Part shown: in pieces, positions 1 to 10,003 of the stretch
Position numbering within the stretch: position 1 is the first letter of the stretch
Layout of the letters: each line of letters opens with the position of its first letter
Assembly: GCF_002954715.1 (NCBI RefSeq)
Contig: NZ_MSCP01000001.1
Location: 773,148 to 837,147 of the forward strand
From: Aliivibrio sifiae
GTDB lineage: Bacteria; Pseudomonadota; Gammaproteobacteria; Enterobacterales; Vibrionaceae
Reading direction: 5' to 3'
Length of the DNA stretch: 64,000 bases
The notes under the pieces: generated by a model
What the model saw: only the letters and a program-made list of their open reading frames with translations
What the model was told of the DNA's origin: nothing
The model's database searches: none
Translations under genes and position numbers: made by a program

Positions 1-302
1 AGAGATTTTTATACTTAGCTAGAGTTTTCCCAACGACCTTGCCAAGTGCGGAGCGAATAATAGCAAACTTCGTTTACCTGTAAAGTACTTTTCTTTGTTT
101 TTTGGTTTAAATGATTGGTTTTTCGTCAAAAAGGAGTAAAAATCACCGTTTTTGAACAAATTAATTTAAAATGAGTCATACAGAAGTAATTGTTTTTACA
201 GTTTATTGCGTCATCTTTACATTCATTGACGAACAAAAGTACTTTCACTTGGTAAACTATAGTCAGTAAGTAATTTTAATAATTCAAATAATAAGTATCA
301 AT
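1..302. other. Intergenic region upstream of the RND pump
   Basis: No coding region is supported here. The stretch is AT-rich, with a short imperfect inverted repeat (CGTCA ... TGACG) around 210-231. It presumably carries the promoter of the efflux operon, but I cannot pick convincing -35 and -10 elements. Confidence 0.5.
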
Positions 303-1370
303 ATGAATCAAACTAAGTCTATTGCTCTTTCGGTTTTACTGGCATGCACTTTATCAACACCTTCTTATGCTAAGAAACCAAGAGGAAATCAAGTGGTTGC
401 TGTTGTGGCTGAAGAAGTTGCAACGCATGAGATCTCTCAGTCTTTATCCCTTATTGGTAAGCTAGAGGCAGCAGAGTCTGTCATTATATCTCCGGAGGTT
501 TCTGGAAAAATTGACCGTATTGCTATAAAAGCGAATCAAGAGGTAAAGAAGGGCCAGCTCTTAATTCAATTAAATGATGATAAGGCCAGTGCAGCCATAA
601 AAGAAGCACGTGCGTATTTAAATGATGAAAAACGCAAGCTAAAAGAATTTCAACGTTTAGCAAAAAAGAACGCGATTACTCAAACTGAAATTGATGGTCA
701 AAAAGCAAGTGTGGATATTGCAGAAGCACGCTTAGAGGCAGCCAATGCAAATTTAGCTGATCTTCATATTTCAGCGCCTTTTGCTGGTACGGTTGGCTTT
801 ATCGATTTTAGTCGTGGAAAAATGGTTAGTGTAGGAACGGAGCTACTGACATTAGATAATCTATCTATAATGCAGTTAGATTTACAAATCCCTGAGCGTT
901 ATCTATCTATGTTATCGACAGGAATGACCGTCGAGGCGACAAGCCAAGCGTGGGGTGCAACGGTATTCTCAGGTGAAGTGGTTGGTGTTGATTCCCGTAT
1001 TAACGCCGAAACGTTGAATTTACGTATTCGTATTGAATTTCCAAATAAAGATCTAAAGATGAAGCCTGGTATGTTGATGGCGGCAACGTTAGATTTTCCT
1101 GCGATTAATGCTCCAATCATTCCAGTTCAAGCATTAGAGTATTCTGGTACTAAACGTTATGTTTATGTCATTGGCGAAGATAATAAAGTTACGAGAACAG
1201 AAGTAACTCTTGGTGCTCGTGTAGAAAACCGTGTTGTCATTAATACGGGCTTGTCTATTGGTCAAGATATCGTTGTTCAAGGATTAGTGAATATGCGTGA
1301 TGGCGTGGTTGTAAAACAGCTTGAGCAGGAGTCAATATCTACGGCTCAACCTGTTGCAGAAGGACAATAA
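303..1370 (+). CDS. RND efflux periplasmic adaptor (HlyD/AcrA-type membrane fusion protein)
   Basis: Periplasmic adaptor linking an inner-membrane RND pump to an outer-membrane channel. The 355-residue protein starts with an export signal. SYA at residue 23 looks like a signal peptidase I site, but LLAC ending at Cys15 is also an acceptable lipobox, so it may be lipid-anchored like AcrA. A lipoyl-like half-motif (VSGKIDRI, then a VKKGQLLIQL strand) spans about residues 60-95. A short coiled-coil hairpin follows (about 95-150), then the second lipoyl half (HISAPFAGTVG) and beta-barrel domains to the C-terminus. The stop is 2 nt before the pump gene, so the two are co-transcribed. No TolC-type gene is adjacent. 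Substrate unknown. Confidence 0.9.
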   Translation: MNQTKSIALSVLLACTLSTPSYAKKPRGNQVVAVVAEEVATHEISQSLSLIGKLEAAESVIISPEVSGKIDRIAIKANQEVKKGQLLIQLNDDKASAAIKEARAYLNDEKRKLKEFQRLAKKNAITQTEIDGQKASVDIAEARLEAANANLADLHISAPFAGTVGFIDFSRGKMVSVGTELLTLDNLSIMQLDLQIPERYLSMLSTGMTVEATSQAWGATVFSGEVVGVDSRINAETLNLRIRIEFPNKDLKMKPGMLMAATLDFPAINAPIIPVQALEYSGTKRYVYVIGEDNKVTRTEVTLGARVENRVVINTGLSIGQDIVVQGLVNMRDGVVVKQLEQESISTAQPVAEGQ

Positions 1371-1372
1371 TC

Positions 1373-4300
1373 ATGTGGTTGTCTGATGTATCAGTAAAAA
1401 GGCCAGTCGTTGCCATTGTTTTAAGTTTGTTGTTGTGTGTGTTTGGTGCAGTTTCATTTAGTAAACTTGCTGTACGTGAAATGCCTGATATTGAAAGCCC
1501 AGTAGTATCAATCAGTACTCGTTATGAAGGTGCATCGGCGACGATTATTGAAAGCCAAATAACGACAGTATTGGAAGACCAACTGTCTGGTATTAGTGGT
1601 ATTGATGAGATTGAATCAACCACGCGTAACAGTATGTCTCGTATTACGATTACCTTTGATTTGGGTTACGACTTAAATACAGGGGTCAGTGATGTTCGTG
1701 ATGCCGTTGCTCGTGCTCAACGAAGTCTCCCTGATGAAGCTGATGATCCGATCGTTTTTAAGAATAATGGGTCTGGTGAAGCGTCGCTATACATTAACTT
1801 AAGTTCAAGTGTAATGGATCGTACAGAACTAACTGATTACACCGAGCGTGTCTTGGTTGACCGATTTAGTTTGATTACCGGTGTAAGCTCGGTTGATATT
1901 TCGGGTGGTCTTTACAAAGTTATGTACGTGAAACTGAAACCAGACCTCATGGCGGGTCGCGGTGTTACAGCATCTGATATTACCGCCGCGCTGCGTTCTG
2001 AAAATATAGAAAGCCCGGGTGGTGAGGTGCGTAATGACGCTATCGTTATGTCAGTTCGAACCGAGCGTCTCTACAACCAAGCAGAAGACTTTAATTATCT
2101 TGTTGTCAAAACCGCCAGCGATGGAACATCAATTTATCTAAAAGATGTCGCTGATGTGTTCATTGGTGCTGAAAACGAAAATTCGACCTTTAAAAGTGAT
2201 GGTGTTGTTAATGTAAGTATGGGCATTGTTCCACAATCTGATGCTAACCCATTAGATGTTGCGAATTTAGTTCATGAAGAAGTAGAGAAGATTCAACAGT
2301 TTCTACCTGAAGGTACTCGTTTAGCGATTGATTATGATTCTACCGTTTTTATTGATCGTTCAATTTCAGAAGTTTACAGCACACTCTTTATTACCGGTGG
2401 TTTGGTTATTTTGGTGTTGTATATCTTTATTGGCCAAGCTCGTGCAACATTAATTCCTGCCGTTACGGTTCCTGTCTCTTTGATTTCCTCTTTCATGGCG
2501 GCGTACTACTTTGGATTCTCGATAAACCTTATTACCTTGATGGCATTGATCTTGTCGATTGGTTTAGTGGTTGATGATGCCATTGTGGTGGTTGAAAATA
2601 TTTTCCATCACTTAGAAAAAGGAGAGTCACCGCTTTTAGCTGCCTATAAAGGTACAAGAGAAGTGGGCTTTGCTGTAATAGCAACGACCTTAGTTCTGGT
2701 AATGGTATTTTTACCAATCTCATTTATGGATGGTATGGTAGGTCTGTTATTTACTGAATTTTCTGTCTTGCTTGCGATGTCAGTCTTGTTCTCTTCTTTG
2801 ATTGCATTGACGTTGACGCCTGTATTAGGCAGTAAGATTTTAAAAGCCAATGTAAAACCAAATCGCTTTAATTTGTTTGTAGATAAACTATTTGCAAGTC
2901 TTGAGCGTGGTTACCGTAAATCGGTATCTAAAGCGGTGGCATGGCGTTTATTAGCTCCTGTGATTATCTTAGCGTGTATTGGCGGTAGTTACGGTTTAAT
3001 GCAGCAAGTTCCATCACAATTAACACCTCAAGAAGACCGTGGCGTACTGTTTGCGTTTGTTCGTGGTGCAGATGCAACCAGTTACAACCGAATGAGTGCG
3101 AACATGGATATTGTTGAAGAGCGATTAATGCCTCTTCTTGGTAAAGGGTTCTTAAAATCATTCAGCATTCAATCTCCAGCTTTTGGCGGTAATGCAGGGG
3201 ACCAAACGGGTTTTGTTATTATGATCTTAGAAGATTGGGCTGATAGAGAACTAACAGCACAAGAAGGTCTTAATATGATACGTAAGACCTTGGCGGATAT
3301 CCCCGATGCTCGAGTTTTCCCTATGATGCCCGGTTTCCGAGGTGGGTCGAGTGAACCAGTACAATTTGTTCTAGGCGGATCTGATTATAAAGAGCTTCAA
3401 AAGTGGGGTGAACTATTAAAAGCAGATGCTAATAATAGCCCATTAATGGAAGGGGCGGATATTAATTATTCAGAGAAAACACCTGAGTTAGTTGTTTCTG
3501 TTGATCGTAATCGTGCGGCAGAGTTGGGTATTAAAATTTCTGATATTTCTGATACGCTTGAAATTATGCTTGGTGGTAAAAGCGAGACAACGTATGTCGA
3601 TCGTGGTGAAGAGTATGACGTGTATTTGCGTGGTGATGAAAATAGCTTTAATAATGCAGCTGATTTAAGTCAGATTTACATGAGAACTGCGACAGGTGAT
3701 CTCGTTACTTTAGATACGGTAACTAAAATCAACGAAGTTGCGTCAGCGATTCGTTTGTCACACACCAATAAACAAAAATCGATCACGTTAACTGCAAATT
3801 TAAAAGAGGGTGCGACGTTAGGAGATGCATTGGATTATCTTGATGCCAAGGCAATTGAAATCCTCCCAAGTGATATATCAGTTGCTTATACTGGTGAATC
3901 AAAAGACTTTAAAGAAAACCAATCAAGTATTTTAGTGGTATTTGGTTTAGCGTTACTGGTTGCCTATCTTGTATTAGCGGCTCAATTTGAAAGCTTTATC
4001 AATCCTATGGTTGTGATGTTTACCGTACCAATGGGTGTATTTGGTGGATTTCTTGGTTTAGTGATTATGGGGCAGGGTCTAAATATTTACAGCCAGATTG
4101 GTATGATCATGTTAATTGGTATGGTTACTAAGAATGGGATCTTGATTGTTGAGTTCGCTAATCAATTACGTGATAAAGGGGTTGAGTTAGAGCAAGCGAT
4201 TGTAGATGCATCAGCTCGTCGTTTACGTCCTATCTTAATGACGGCATTTACGACATTAGCGGGTGCTATTCCGTTGATTATGTCGACAGGTGCTGGTTAT

Positions 4301-4483
4301 GAAAGCCGAGTGGCAGTAGGTACAGTGATTTTCTTTGGTATGGCATTTGCGACGTTAGTAACGCTATTTGTTATACCTGCAATGTATCGATTGATTTCTG
4401 GTAGTACGCATTCACCGGGCTATGTCGAAGAGCTTCTGAATAAAGAATTAGATCATGATATTAAAGGTCGTGTTTCGCATTAA
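1373..4483 (+). CDS. RND-family multidrug efflux permease (HAE-1/AcrB type)
   Basis: Inner-membrane proton-driven pump subunit of 1036 residues, the usual length for the AcrB family. It has the twelve-helix, two-large-periplasmic-loop layout: a helix at the N-terminus, a helix block around residues 335-540, and a second block around 860-1020. The proton-relay residues are present: Asp401-Asp402 in the VVDDAIVVVEN helix, and Lys920 in VTKNGILIVEF, matching AcrB Asp407/408 and Lys940. Downstream of the adaptor gene and followed by a strong terminator. It most resembles the MexF/VexH-like branch used for drugs or small toxic compounds, but the substrate cannot be read from sequence. Confidence 0.93.
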   Translation: MWLSDVSVKRPVVAIVLSLLLCVFGAVSFSKLAVREMPDIESPVVSISTRYEGASATIIESQITTVLEDQLSGISGIDEIESTTRNSMSRITITFDLGYDLNTGVSDVRDAVARAQRSLPDEADDPIVFKNNGSGEASLYINLSSSVMDRTELTDYTERVLVDRFSLITGVSSVDISGGLYKVMYVKLKPDLMAGRGVTASDITAALRSENIESPGGEVRNDAIVMSVRTERLYNQAEDFNYLVVKTASDGTSIYLKDVADVFIGAENENSTFKSDGVVNVSMGIVPQSDANPLDVANLVHEEVEKIQQFLPEGTRLAIDYDSTVFIDRSISEVYSTLFITGGLVILVLYIFIGQARATLIPAVTVPVSLISSFMAAYYFGFSINLITLMALILSIGLVVDDAIVVVENIFHHLEKGESPLLAAYKGTREVGFAVIATTLVLVMVFLPISFMDGMVGLLFTEFSVLLAMSVLFSSLIALTLTPVLGSKILKANVKPNRFNLFVDKLFASLERGYRKSVSKAVAWRLLAPVIILACIGGSYGLMQQVPSQLTPQEDRGVLFAFVRGADATSYNRMSANMDIVEERLMPLLGKGFLKSFSIQSPAFGGNAGDQTGFVIMILEDWADRELTAQEGLNMIRKTLADIPDARVFPMMPGFRGGSSEPVQFVLGGSDYKELQKWGELLKADANNSPLMEGADINYSEKTPELVVSVDRNRAAELGIKISDISDTLEIMLGGKSETTYVDRGEEYDVYLRGDENSFNNAADLSQIYMRTATGDLVTLDTVTKINEVASAIRLSHTNKQKSITLTANLKEGATLGDALDYLDAKAIEILPSDISVAYTGESKDFKENQSSILVVFGLALLVAYLVLAAQFESFINPMVVMFTVPMGVFGGFLGLVIMGQGLNIYSQIGMIMLIGMVTKNGILIVEFANQLRDKGVELEQAIVDASARRLRPILMTAFTTLAGAIPLIMSTGAGYESRVAVGTVIFFGMAFATLVTLFVIPAMYRLISGSTHSPGYVEELLNKELDHDIKGRVSH

Positions 4484-4503
4484 GTTTGTATCTTAACTAA
4501 AAG

Positions 4504-4543
4504 AAAAGCGCCTATCTTAATTATTGAAGATGGGCGCTTTTTA
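4504..4543. terminator. Bidirectional intrinsic terminator (RND operon / queC)
   Basis: Hairpin AAAGCGCCTATCTT / AAGATGGGCGCTTT with T-runs on both strands, between the convergent RND operon and queC. Confidence 0.85.
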
Positions 4544-4589
4544 ATTTTTAACTTAAACGAAATTAACCTTAAAATAAGGTAAGTTTGTT

Positions 4590-5273
4590 TTAAATCTTAG
4601 AGATTAAATCAACCATTACAGCGTCTTTATTGTCTAAGTAGTCGTCTAAACCATTCTTACGCAAGTCACATGATGGACAATCACCACAGCCATCGCCAAT
4701 AACGCCGTTATAACACGTTAATGTTTGATTACGTACATAATCTAATTTGCCATACTTATCAGCTAGCGCCCACGTTTCAGCTTTGTTTAGCCACATTAAT
4801 GGGGTATCAATACGAAGTTTACGATCCATACCTAATACAAGAGATTGGTTGATCGATTTTACGAACTCATCACGACAATCAGGGTAGCCAGAGAAATCTG
4901 TCTCACAAACGCCAGTAATTACTGACTCTGCACCTAATTGGTAAGCGTAAATACCTGCTAGAGTTAAGAAAAGAATATTACGGCCAGGAACAAAAGAGTT
5001 AGGAAGGCCATTTTCTTGAAGTTCATGAGAAACTGGAATGTTGTCGCGAGTTAATGAGCTGACAGCCAGTTCATTCAAAAGACCTACATCCATTACTTTG
5101 TGAGAGGCCGCGCCTAGTTCAAGAGCGACTTTTTTAGCAACTTCAATTTCTTGATTATGGCGCTGGCCGTAATCAAAAGTAATGCAATGAACATGGTCAT
5201 ATTGAGTCAAAGCTTGAATTAAACAGGTCGTGGAGTCTTGGCCGCCACTAAATACAACAATTGCAGTAGACAT
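4590..5273 (-). CDS. queC: 7-cyano-7-deazaguanine synthase (preQ0 synthase)
   Basis: Converts 7-carboxy-7-deazaguanine to preQ0 with ATP and ammonia, in queuosine tRNA modification. 227 residues, the normal length. The PP-loop SGGQDS (residues 9-14) binds ATP, and four zinc-ligand cysteines sit in the C-terminal motif (Cys187, Cys196, Cys199, Cys202 in CYN...GCGDCPSC). Cytosolic, monocistronic. No preQ1 riboswitch is visible in the short leader. No other queuosine genes are nearby. Confidence 0.96.
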   Translation of the reverse strand: MSTAIVVFSGGQDSTTCLIQALTQYDHVHCITFDYGQRHNQEIEVAKKVALELGAASHKVMDVGLLNELAVSSLTRDNIPVSHELQENGLPNSFVPGRNILFLTLAGIYAYQLGAESVITGVCETDFSGYPDCRDEFVKSINQSLVLGMDRKLRIDTPLMWLNKAETWALADKYGKLDYVRNQTLTCYNGVIGDGCGDCPSCDLRKNGLDDYLDNKDAVMVDLISKI

Positions 5274-5313
5274 AAGGTAATGAATCTCAGTAGGATTATT
5301 TATTCGCTATTGT

Positions 5314-5346
5314 AATAAAAAAGCCACCGATGATCGATGGCTTTAT
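5314..5346 (-). terminator. Intrinsic terminator after the cysteine synthase-family gene
   Basis: Minus-strand hairpin (AAGCCATCGAT ... ATCGGTGGCTT, one mismatch) followed by a run of T. It separates the PLP-enzyme gene from queC. Confidence 0.7.
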
Positions 5347-5420
5347 AATGTAACCTATTCGTATTGTTTTTTATAATACGTAGGTTTTAGTCCTAGTGAG
5401 ACGTTATTATTCGATTCTGT

Positions 5421-6485
5421 TTATAATTGACCTGTTTTTTCAAACTTAGCCAGTTGAGCTAGAGCTGGGGTTAAATCTCCGATGTTGCTGGCAACCCATT
5501 CATCGTCATAATAAGTATCAAGGTATCTTTCCCCACTATCACATAATAATGTAACAATAGACCCTTTCTCTCCTTGTTGTTGCATTTCACAAGCGAGTTG
5601 CAGTGCTCCGAATAAATTGGTTCCTGTTGAGGCGCCTGCTTTTCTACCAAGTATGCTTTCTAACCAACGAGCCGTTGCAACACTGGCAATATCAGAAATA
5701 GTGCGCATTTCATCGATAACTCCGGGAATGAAGCTTGGCTCTACGCGAGGACGACCAATACCTTCGATTCTGCTTCCACACTCTAAGGTAAGCTCTTTAT
5801 TTCCGGTTTTGAAATAGTCATGAAATACTGAATTTTCAGGGTCAACAACACATAATTTTGTATCGTATTTTTGGTAGCGAATAAATCGACCAATGGTAGC
5901 TGATGTGCCGCCTGTCCCCGGACTCATTACTATCCATGTTGGTTCAGGGTTATCTTCTAATTGCATTTGATTAAAAATACTGTCTGCAATATTGTTATTT
6001 CCACGCCAATCTGTTGCTCGCTCTGCATACGTAAATTGATCCATATAGTGACCATTTAACTCTTCCGCAAGTCGACGAGATTCAGCATAAATTTCATCTG
6101 AACGTTCTACAAAATGAGCTTTTCCCCCATAAAAATTGATCATCTCAATTTTTTTACTCGCGGTTTTACGAGGAACGACAGCAATAAACGGCAAGCCAAG
6201 TAAACGTGCAAAATAGGCTTCGGATACTGCAGTACTACCAGAGGATGATTCAATGATTGGTGTATTTGGACCTATCCATCCATTTGAAATAGCATAAAGG
6301 AAAAGTGAACGAGCCAATCGGTGTTTAAGAGATCCCGTTGGGTGAGTACTTTCATCTTTTAAATATACGTCGATACCATCAAGCATTGGCAAATCAAGTT
6401 TAATAAGGTGTGTGTCTGCAGAACGTTGGTAATCTGCTTCAATTTTACGAATCGCGTTATTAATCCAGTTATGATCTGTACACAT
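5421..6485 (-). CDS. PLP-dependent cysteine synthase-family enzyme (Cds1-like L-cysteine desulfhydrase candidate)
   Basis: Fold-type II PLP enzyme of 354 residues. Lys54 in TGSLKHRLA is the expected Schiff-base lysine. SSSGSTAVS (from about residue 80) is the substrate loop, and [13 protein letters not shown] the phosphate-binding glycine loop. The C-terminal part ([32 protein letters not shown]) is typical of the CysK-like subgroup often named Cds1, which degrades cysteine to pyruvate, sulfide and ammonia, rather than of classic CysK/CysM. A good Shine-Dalgarno (AAGGAAAG) precedes ATG 6485. It is divergent from a DecR-like cysteine-responsive regulator, which supports a role in cysteine detoxification. 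Synthase activity cannot be excluded. Confidence 0.75.
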   Translation of the reverse strand: MCTDHNWINNAIRKIEADYQRSADTHLIKLDLPMLDGIDVYLKDESTHPTGSLKHRLARSLFLYAISNGWIGPNTPIIESSSGSTAVSEAYFARLLGLPFIAVVPRKTASKKIEMINFYGGKAHFVERSDEIYAESRRLAEELNGHYMDQFTYAERATDWRGNNNIADSIFNQMQLEDNPEPTWIVMSPGTGGTSATIGRFIRYQKYDTKLCVVDPENSVFHDYFKTGNKELTLECGSRIEGIGRPRVEPSFIPGVIDEMRTISDIASVATARWLESILGRKAGASTGTNLFGALQLACEMQQQGEKGSIVTLLCDSGERYLDTYYDDEWVASNIGDLTPALAQLAKFEKTGQL

Positions 6486-6622
6486 AATTACTTTCCTTAA
6501 ATTCGGTCAATGTAAATAGTAGTAGCGATGTGAATAATTTACCGTTATCTAATGAGAAAAACTTTGCTATATTTACTGTGTATTCGCATTTAAAGAGAAT
6601 ATTTTTCTATTTTGAGGTTTTT

Positions 6623-7090
6623 ATGGGAAAGCATGAACTAGATAAGGTGGATAAAACTTTACTTTTGTTATTACAAAAAGATTGTACTATTTCACTTCAA
6701 GAGTTGGCTGAGGCAGTTAACTTAACGACAACACCGTGTTGGAAGCGATTAAAACGCTTAGAAGAAGAAGGGGTGATTGAAAAGAAAGTCGCTTTACTTA
6801 ACCCTGAAAAGCTAGGACTCAGCTTTAATGCGTTTGTATTGATCAAAACATCGAATCATTCACAAGAATGGTATAACCGATTTGTTGATACGGTCTCTGA
6901 TTTTCCTGAAGTTATGGAGTTTTACAGAATGGCCGGAGAATATGATTACATGATGAAAGTGCTTGCAGAAGATATGAAATCGTTTGATGGGTTTTACAAA
7001 AAACTAGTAAATAGCATTGATGGAATATCTAATGTAACCAGTACTTTTGCTATGGAGCCATTAAAGTACACGACGGAATTGCCTCTATAG
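6623..7090 (+). CDS. decR: Lrp/AsnC-family regulator, DecR-like
   Basis: 155-residue Lrp-type regulator with an N-terminal winged helix-turn-helix (about residues 5-60, including [30 protein letters not shown] in two helices) and a C-terminal RAM/ligand-binding domain (about 65-150). It closely follows my memory of E. coli DecR (YbaO), for example [24 protein letters not shown]-like and [14 protein letters not shown] segments. DecR activates cysteine-detoxification genes in E. coli. I chose ATG 6623, preceded by GAGG, over an upstream in-frame ATG at 6530 that would add 31 unrelated residues. Divergent from the cysteine-metabolism PLP enzyme, its likely target. Confidence 0.85.
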   Translation: MGKHELDKVDKTLLLLLQKDCTISLQELAEAVNLTTTPCWKRLKRLEEEGVIEKKVALLNPEKLGLSFNAFVLIKTSNHSQEWYNRFVDTVSDFPEVMEFYRMAGEYDYMMKVLAEDMKSFDGFYKKLVNSIDGISNVTSTFAMEPLKYTTELPL

Positions 7091-7100
7091 CTTAATATCA

Positions 7101-7135
7101 ACAATGCAGGCCACTATTTTAGGCCTGCATTGTTT
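7101..7135. terminator. Bidirectional terminator (decR / tesB)
   Basis: Perfect 11-bp stem CAATGCAGGCC / GGCCTGCATTG with a 9-nt loop, between convergent genes. Confidence 0.85.
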
Positions 7136-7140
7136 GTCAT

Positions 7141-8004
7141 TTATTTATTTTTCATTCTCATTACGCCTTCTTGTATTGCAGAAGCAACGAGTTCACCTTT
7201 TTGATTAAATACTTCACCACGGACCAAACCGCGTGAGCCACTCGCATTGGTACTTTCAATAGAGTAAAGCAACCACTCATCCATTTTGAATGGGCGGTGG
7301 AACCACATTGAGTGATCAATTGTCGCTACTTGGAAATTAGGCGTTAATAAGCTGACTTCATGTGGGTGAAGTGCTGTTGGTAAAAAACCCCAATCAGAAG
7401 CGTATGCTAATAGATATTGATGAATTAGCTGATCATCAGGTAAATCCCCATTTGCTCTTATCCATAAATGTTGTGTTGGTGCCGCTTTTTTAGGAGCAAG
7501 TGGGTTAACTATATTTACAGGACGAACTTCAATTGGTTTCTCACCACAGAAAATCTTTTGAACCGCTGGTGGCAAAACATGTTTAATCGCTTCTGCAAGT
7601 TGTGTTTCTGAAGCAAAGTTTTCTGGCCCAGCAATATCAGGCATTGCTGATTGATGTTCAAATCCGGGCTCATCACCATGGTACGAAGCCGTTAAATAGA
7701 AAATAGGGCGCCCATTTTGAATCGCTTTTACGCGACGAGTACTAAAACTTCTGCCATCACGGAGATTTTCAACGTCATAAATGATGGCTTTTTCAGGATC
7801 GCCTGGATATAAAAAGTAGCTATGAAAAGAGTGTACTGTTCTTGCGTTATCAACGGTATAACGAGCGGCTGAGAGTGCTTGTCCAATAACTTGACCGCCA
7901 TAAACTTGGGGTAATCCTAAATTCTCACTTTGCCCTCTGAATAAGCCTTGCTCTAATTGTTCGAGCTGTAAAAGGGTTAATAATTCGTTTAATGGTTTAT
8001 TCAT
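7141..8004 (-). CDS. tesB: Acyl-CoA thioesterase II
   Basis: Hydrolyses medium- and long-chain acyl-CoAs to free fatty acid and CoA. 287 residues, essentially E. coli TesB length, with a double hot-dog fold. N-terminal [23 protein letters not shown] and C-terminal [12 protein letters not shown] plus [12 protein letters not shown] are signature TesB segments. The Asp of IDHSMWFH matches the catalytic Asp of the family. Neighbours reproduce the enterobacterial tesB-ybaY-atl order, which supports orthology. Cytosolic. Confidence 0.94.
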   Translation of the reverse strand: MNKPLNELLTLLQLEQLEQGLFRGQSENLGLPQVYGGQVIGQALSAARYTVDNARTVHSFHSYFLYPGDPEKAIIYDVENLRDGRSFSTRRVKAIQNGRPIFYLTASYHGDEPGFEHQSAMPDIAGPENFASETQLAEAIKHVLPPAVQKIFCGEKPIEVRPVNIVNPLAPKKAAPTQHLWIRANGDLPDDQLIHQYLLAYASDWGFLPTALHPHEVSLLTPNFQVATIDHSMWFHRPFKMDEWLLYSIESTNASGSRGLVRGEVFNQKGELVASAIQEGVMRMKNK

Positions 8005-8236
8005 TTTTGTGCCTTAAATGCTTATGACGTTATTACTCTATTGTGAGGTAGATTCAGGTTGAGTTCAATAAGTTAAACAGGATGTTAATTGGGTCAAAAT
8101 AACATCAGGACCGTGTGATTTTACTGTGATTGAGTTAGTTTTCTGTCAAAGATGAAGTCGATAACAAGACAGCTCAATATATTAGGTTTATATTTATGGC
8201 GTTTTTATCAGAATATATAAATAAAGAGAGAATAAA

Positions 8237-8740
8237 ATGAAAAAATCATTATTAGTGGCGTTATCTGTGGCTACAGGGATCACAATGGTTGGCTGCAATT
8301 CAACGGATAAAGCTGAAAAAGAAACAGTAAAACAAGAAGTAGTTGTACAAGAAGATGTAGCTCAAAGTGATGCTGCAAATACAGAAGTTATTGAAGTTGC
8401 TGAAACGCAAGTAGTGACGGGCAGTGTTGGCTACCGTGAGCGTATCGCTCTACCTGCAAACGCAGTTATTACTGTAACGTTATCAGATGTTTCTTTGGCT
8501 GATGCTCCATCAAAAACAATTACAGAAGAAACATTTGAAGCGGGTGAAAAATCATCGCCATTTGATTATTCTTTAACGTTTAATACGGCAGATATTCAAC
8601 CAAATCATACATATGCAGTTCGTGCAACAATTAAGATTGATGGTAAATTACGTTTCACTACCGATACAAGCTACACAGTGATCACTGATCAAGAAAAAAC
8701 AATGCAACAAGATTTATTACTTAAGGGTGTTCGTCAATAA
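8237..8740 (+). CDS. ybaY: YbaY-family lipoprotein
   Basis: 167-residue exported lipoprotein: signal peptide, lipobox ending at Cys20 (TMVGC), a charged linker of about residues 25-55 rich in Glu/Val/Gln, then a beta-rich domain from about 60 (GSVGYRERIALPANAVITVTL). This matches the YbaY/YscW-like pilotin-fold family. Function unknown. Asn-Ser follow the lipid Cys, with no Asp at +2, so outer-membrane sorting is expected. It lies between tesB and atl as in E. coli, supporting the name. A GAGAG Shine-Dalgarno lies 7 nt before the start. Confidence 0.8.
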   Translation: MKKSLLVALSVATGITMVGCNSTDKAEKETVKQEVVVQEDVAQSDAANTEVIEVAETQVVTGSVGYRERIALPANAVITVTLSDVSLADAPSKTITEETFEAGEKSSPFDYSLTFNTADIQPNHTYAVRATIKIDGKLRFTTDTSYTVITDQEKTMQQDLLLKGVRQ

Positions 8741-8757
8741 GATTGATGAACCTTGTA

Positions 8758-8798
8758 TAAAAAAGTAGTTGTGCTTTAAGGCATAACTACTTTTTTAA
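8758..8798. terminator. Bidirectional terminator overlapping the 3' end of atl
   Basis: Stem AAAAAGTAGTTxTGC / GCAxAACTACTTTTTT with a short loop. It ends the ybaY transcript and overlaps the last codons and stop of the convergent atl gene. Confidence 0.8.
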
Positions 8799-9078
8799 AA
8801 TGTAAAATTTTCCCATCTTCACGAATGATAATACCTTCCTCCTCGAGTTTTCCTTTTTGTACTTTAAATTGCTCACCCTGCAATGAAATCTTTCCTTGAG
8901 AATTAACCACTCGATACCAAGGCAATTTACTGTCTTTGGGTAATTTCGCCAATGTCTTTCCTACATGGCGAGAATGGTTAGGAAACCCGGCTAATTTTGC
9001 AAGTTGCCCATAAGTAATAACGCGTCCTTTTGGAACATAGTGTAAATTTGTATAGATGCTCTGTATAAATTCATTCAT
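8776..9078 (-). CDS. atl: Alkyltransferase-like DNA-repair protein (Atl/YbaZ)
   Basis: 100-residue member of the MGMT fold that binds O6-alkylguanine in DNA without removing the alkyl group and passes the lesion to nucleotide excision repair. The methyl-acceptor cysteine of MGMT (PCHRV) is replaced by Trp54 in PWYRVV, which defines Atl proteins. Tyr23 (ITYGQLA) and Arg37 (NHSRHVG) match the nucleotide-flipping tyrosine and the arginine finger. Length and position next to ybaY and tesB match E. coli. Its last codons form part of a terminator hairpin. Confidence 0.92.
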   Translation of the reverse strand: MNEFIQSIYTNLHYVPKGRVITYGQLAKLAGFPNHSRHVGKTLAKLPKDSKLPWYRVVNSQGKISLQGEQFKVQKGKLEEEGIIIREDGKILHFKKVVMP

Positions 9079-9191
9079 TGAATTAACGGCCTTATTTTAG
9101 AAAAGAGAGATTGGTCAGTGATAAAGCAAGTTATTGCCGCTAAACTGAAATAGTAACAAAGTAAACAACTCTGTACCAAGGAGGGAAGGTG

Positions 9192-9932
9192 ATGTTATTA
9201 GCTGTGTTATCGATTTTATTAAGTTTTGTTCTTGTTGTTGTTGGTGTATTGGCATTTGGTGTTAGTGATGGCCAATTACCTTTATTGGCTTTGGCTATCC
9301 CTATGCTTTGGCTTGTTCCTCAAGGTGGTGTGGCTACTTGGGTGTTACTGGTGGGAATGTCATTGTTTGGCTTAACGTTAGATTCTTCTCAACCGTTGTC
9401 GCTTTCTATTGCTGTTTGGACTCTATTTCCATTATTAATGGTTATATTTTCTCGACGTAAAAGTATTCATTTAGTGGTTTTTATTGTTTCTGTTGTTATA
9501 GCGATGGAAGCTGGAATAATGGCATTACAATATGAAGGAAAACTAGCAGGGAGTGCATATTCGACATTGGTTCAAATTATTAGTGTTGTACTTGTGTGGG
9601 TGGCAGTTAGGAGTTGGAAACCTGTAAATAGTAACGCATGGTGGCCATTAGTTTTAGTGATACCTCTATGGATTGGAGGCTTACAACATGCCGCGCTTGT
9701 TGCATTATCTATTACTGGTCTTATCGTATGTTTACAAAGTGTAGGGCGTTCAAAATATAAAGACTGGCTCCCGATGATGTCTTGGCTTTTACCTGTGATA
9801 GGATTTAGTACATTAATCATATCACCAAAATTTGAAGTACCAACGTCTATTATGGTCTCTTGGCTAATGATCTTATTAATTGGTTGGGTAACCGACTTTA
9901 TGATGCAAGTAGATGATGAGCCTGTTGATTAG
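9192..9932 (+). CDS. Polytopic inner-membrane protein, unknown function
   Basis: I do not recognise this protein. It has 246 residues and is almost entirely hydrophobic, with about seven or eight predicted membrane segments, short loops, and a charged tail ending DDEPVD. ATG 9192 was chosen over the GTG immediately before it because AAGGAGGG at 9178-9185 is ideally spaced. It is monocistronic and separated from convergent tfoY by a long inverted repeat. A small transporter or membrane scaffold is possible but not supported by any motif. Confidence 0.7.
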   Translation: MLLAVLSILLSFVLVVVGVLAFGVSDGQLPLLALAIPMLWLVPQGGVATWVLLVGMSLFGLTLDSSQPLSLSIAVWTLFPLLMVIFSRRKSIHLVVFIVSVVIAMEAGIMALQYEGKLAGSAYSTLVQIISVVLVWVAVRSWKPVNSNAWWPLVLVIPLWIGGLQHAALVALSITGLIVCLQSVGRSKYKDWLPMMSWLLPVIGFSTLIISPKFEVPTSIMVSWLMILLIGWVTDFMMQVDDEPVD

Positions 9933-9948
9933 CAGAAGGAAGTAACGC

Positions 9949-9982
9949 CTTAATCTTATGCTTTAATGCACATAAGATTAAG
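9949..9982. terminator. 12-bp inverted repeat between convergent genes (terminator-like)
   Basis: Perfect arms CTTAATCTTATG / CATAAGATTAAG around a 10-nt loop. Neither strand has a good T-run, so it may be a processed 3'-end hairpin rather than a full intrinsic terminator. Confidence 0.55.
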
Positions 9983-10003
9983 ACGTATAGATTAACACTT
10001 AGT

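Noticed and set aside
9949-9982. 12-bp inverted repeat as an attachment or integration site
   Set aside because: It sits between convergent gene ends like a transcription end hairpin, and no integrase or second copy is nearby.
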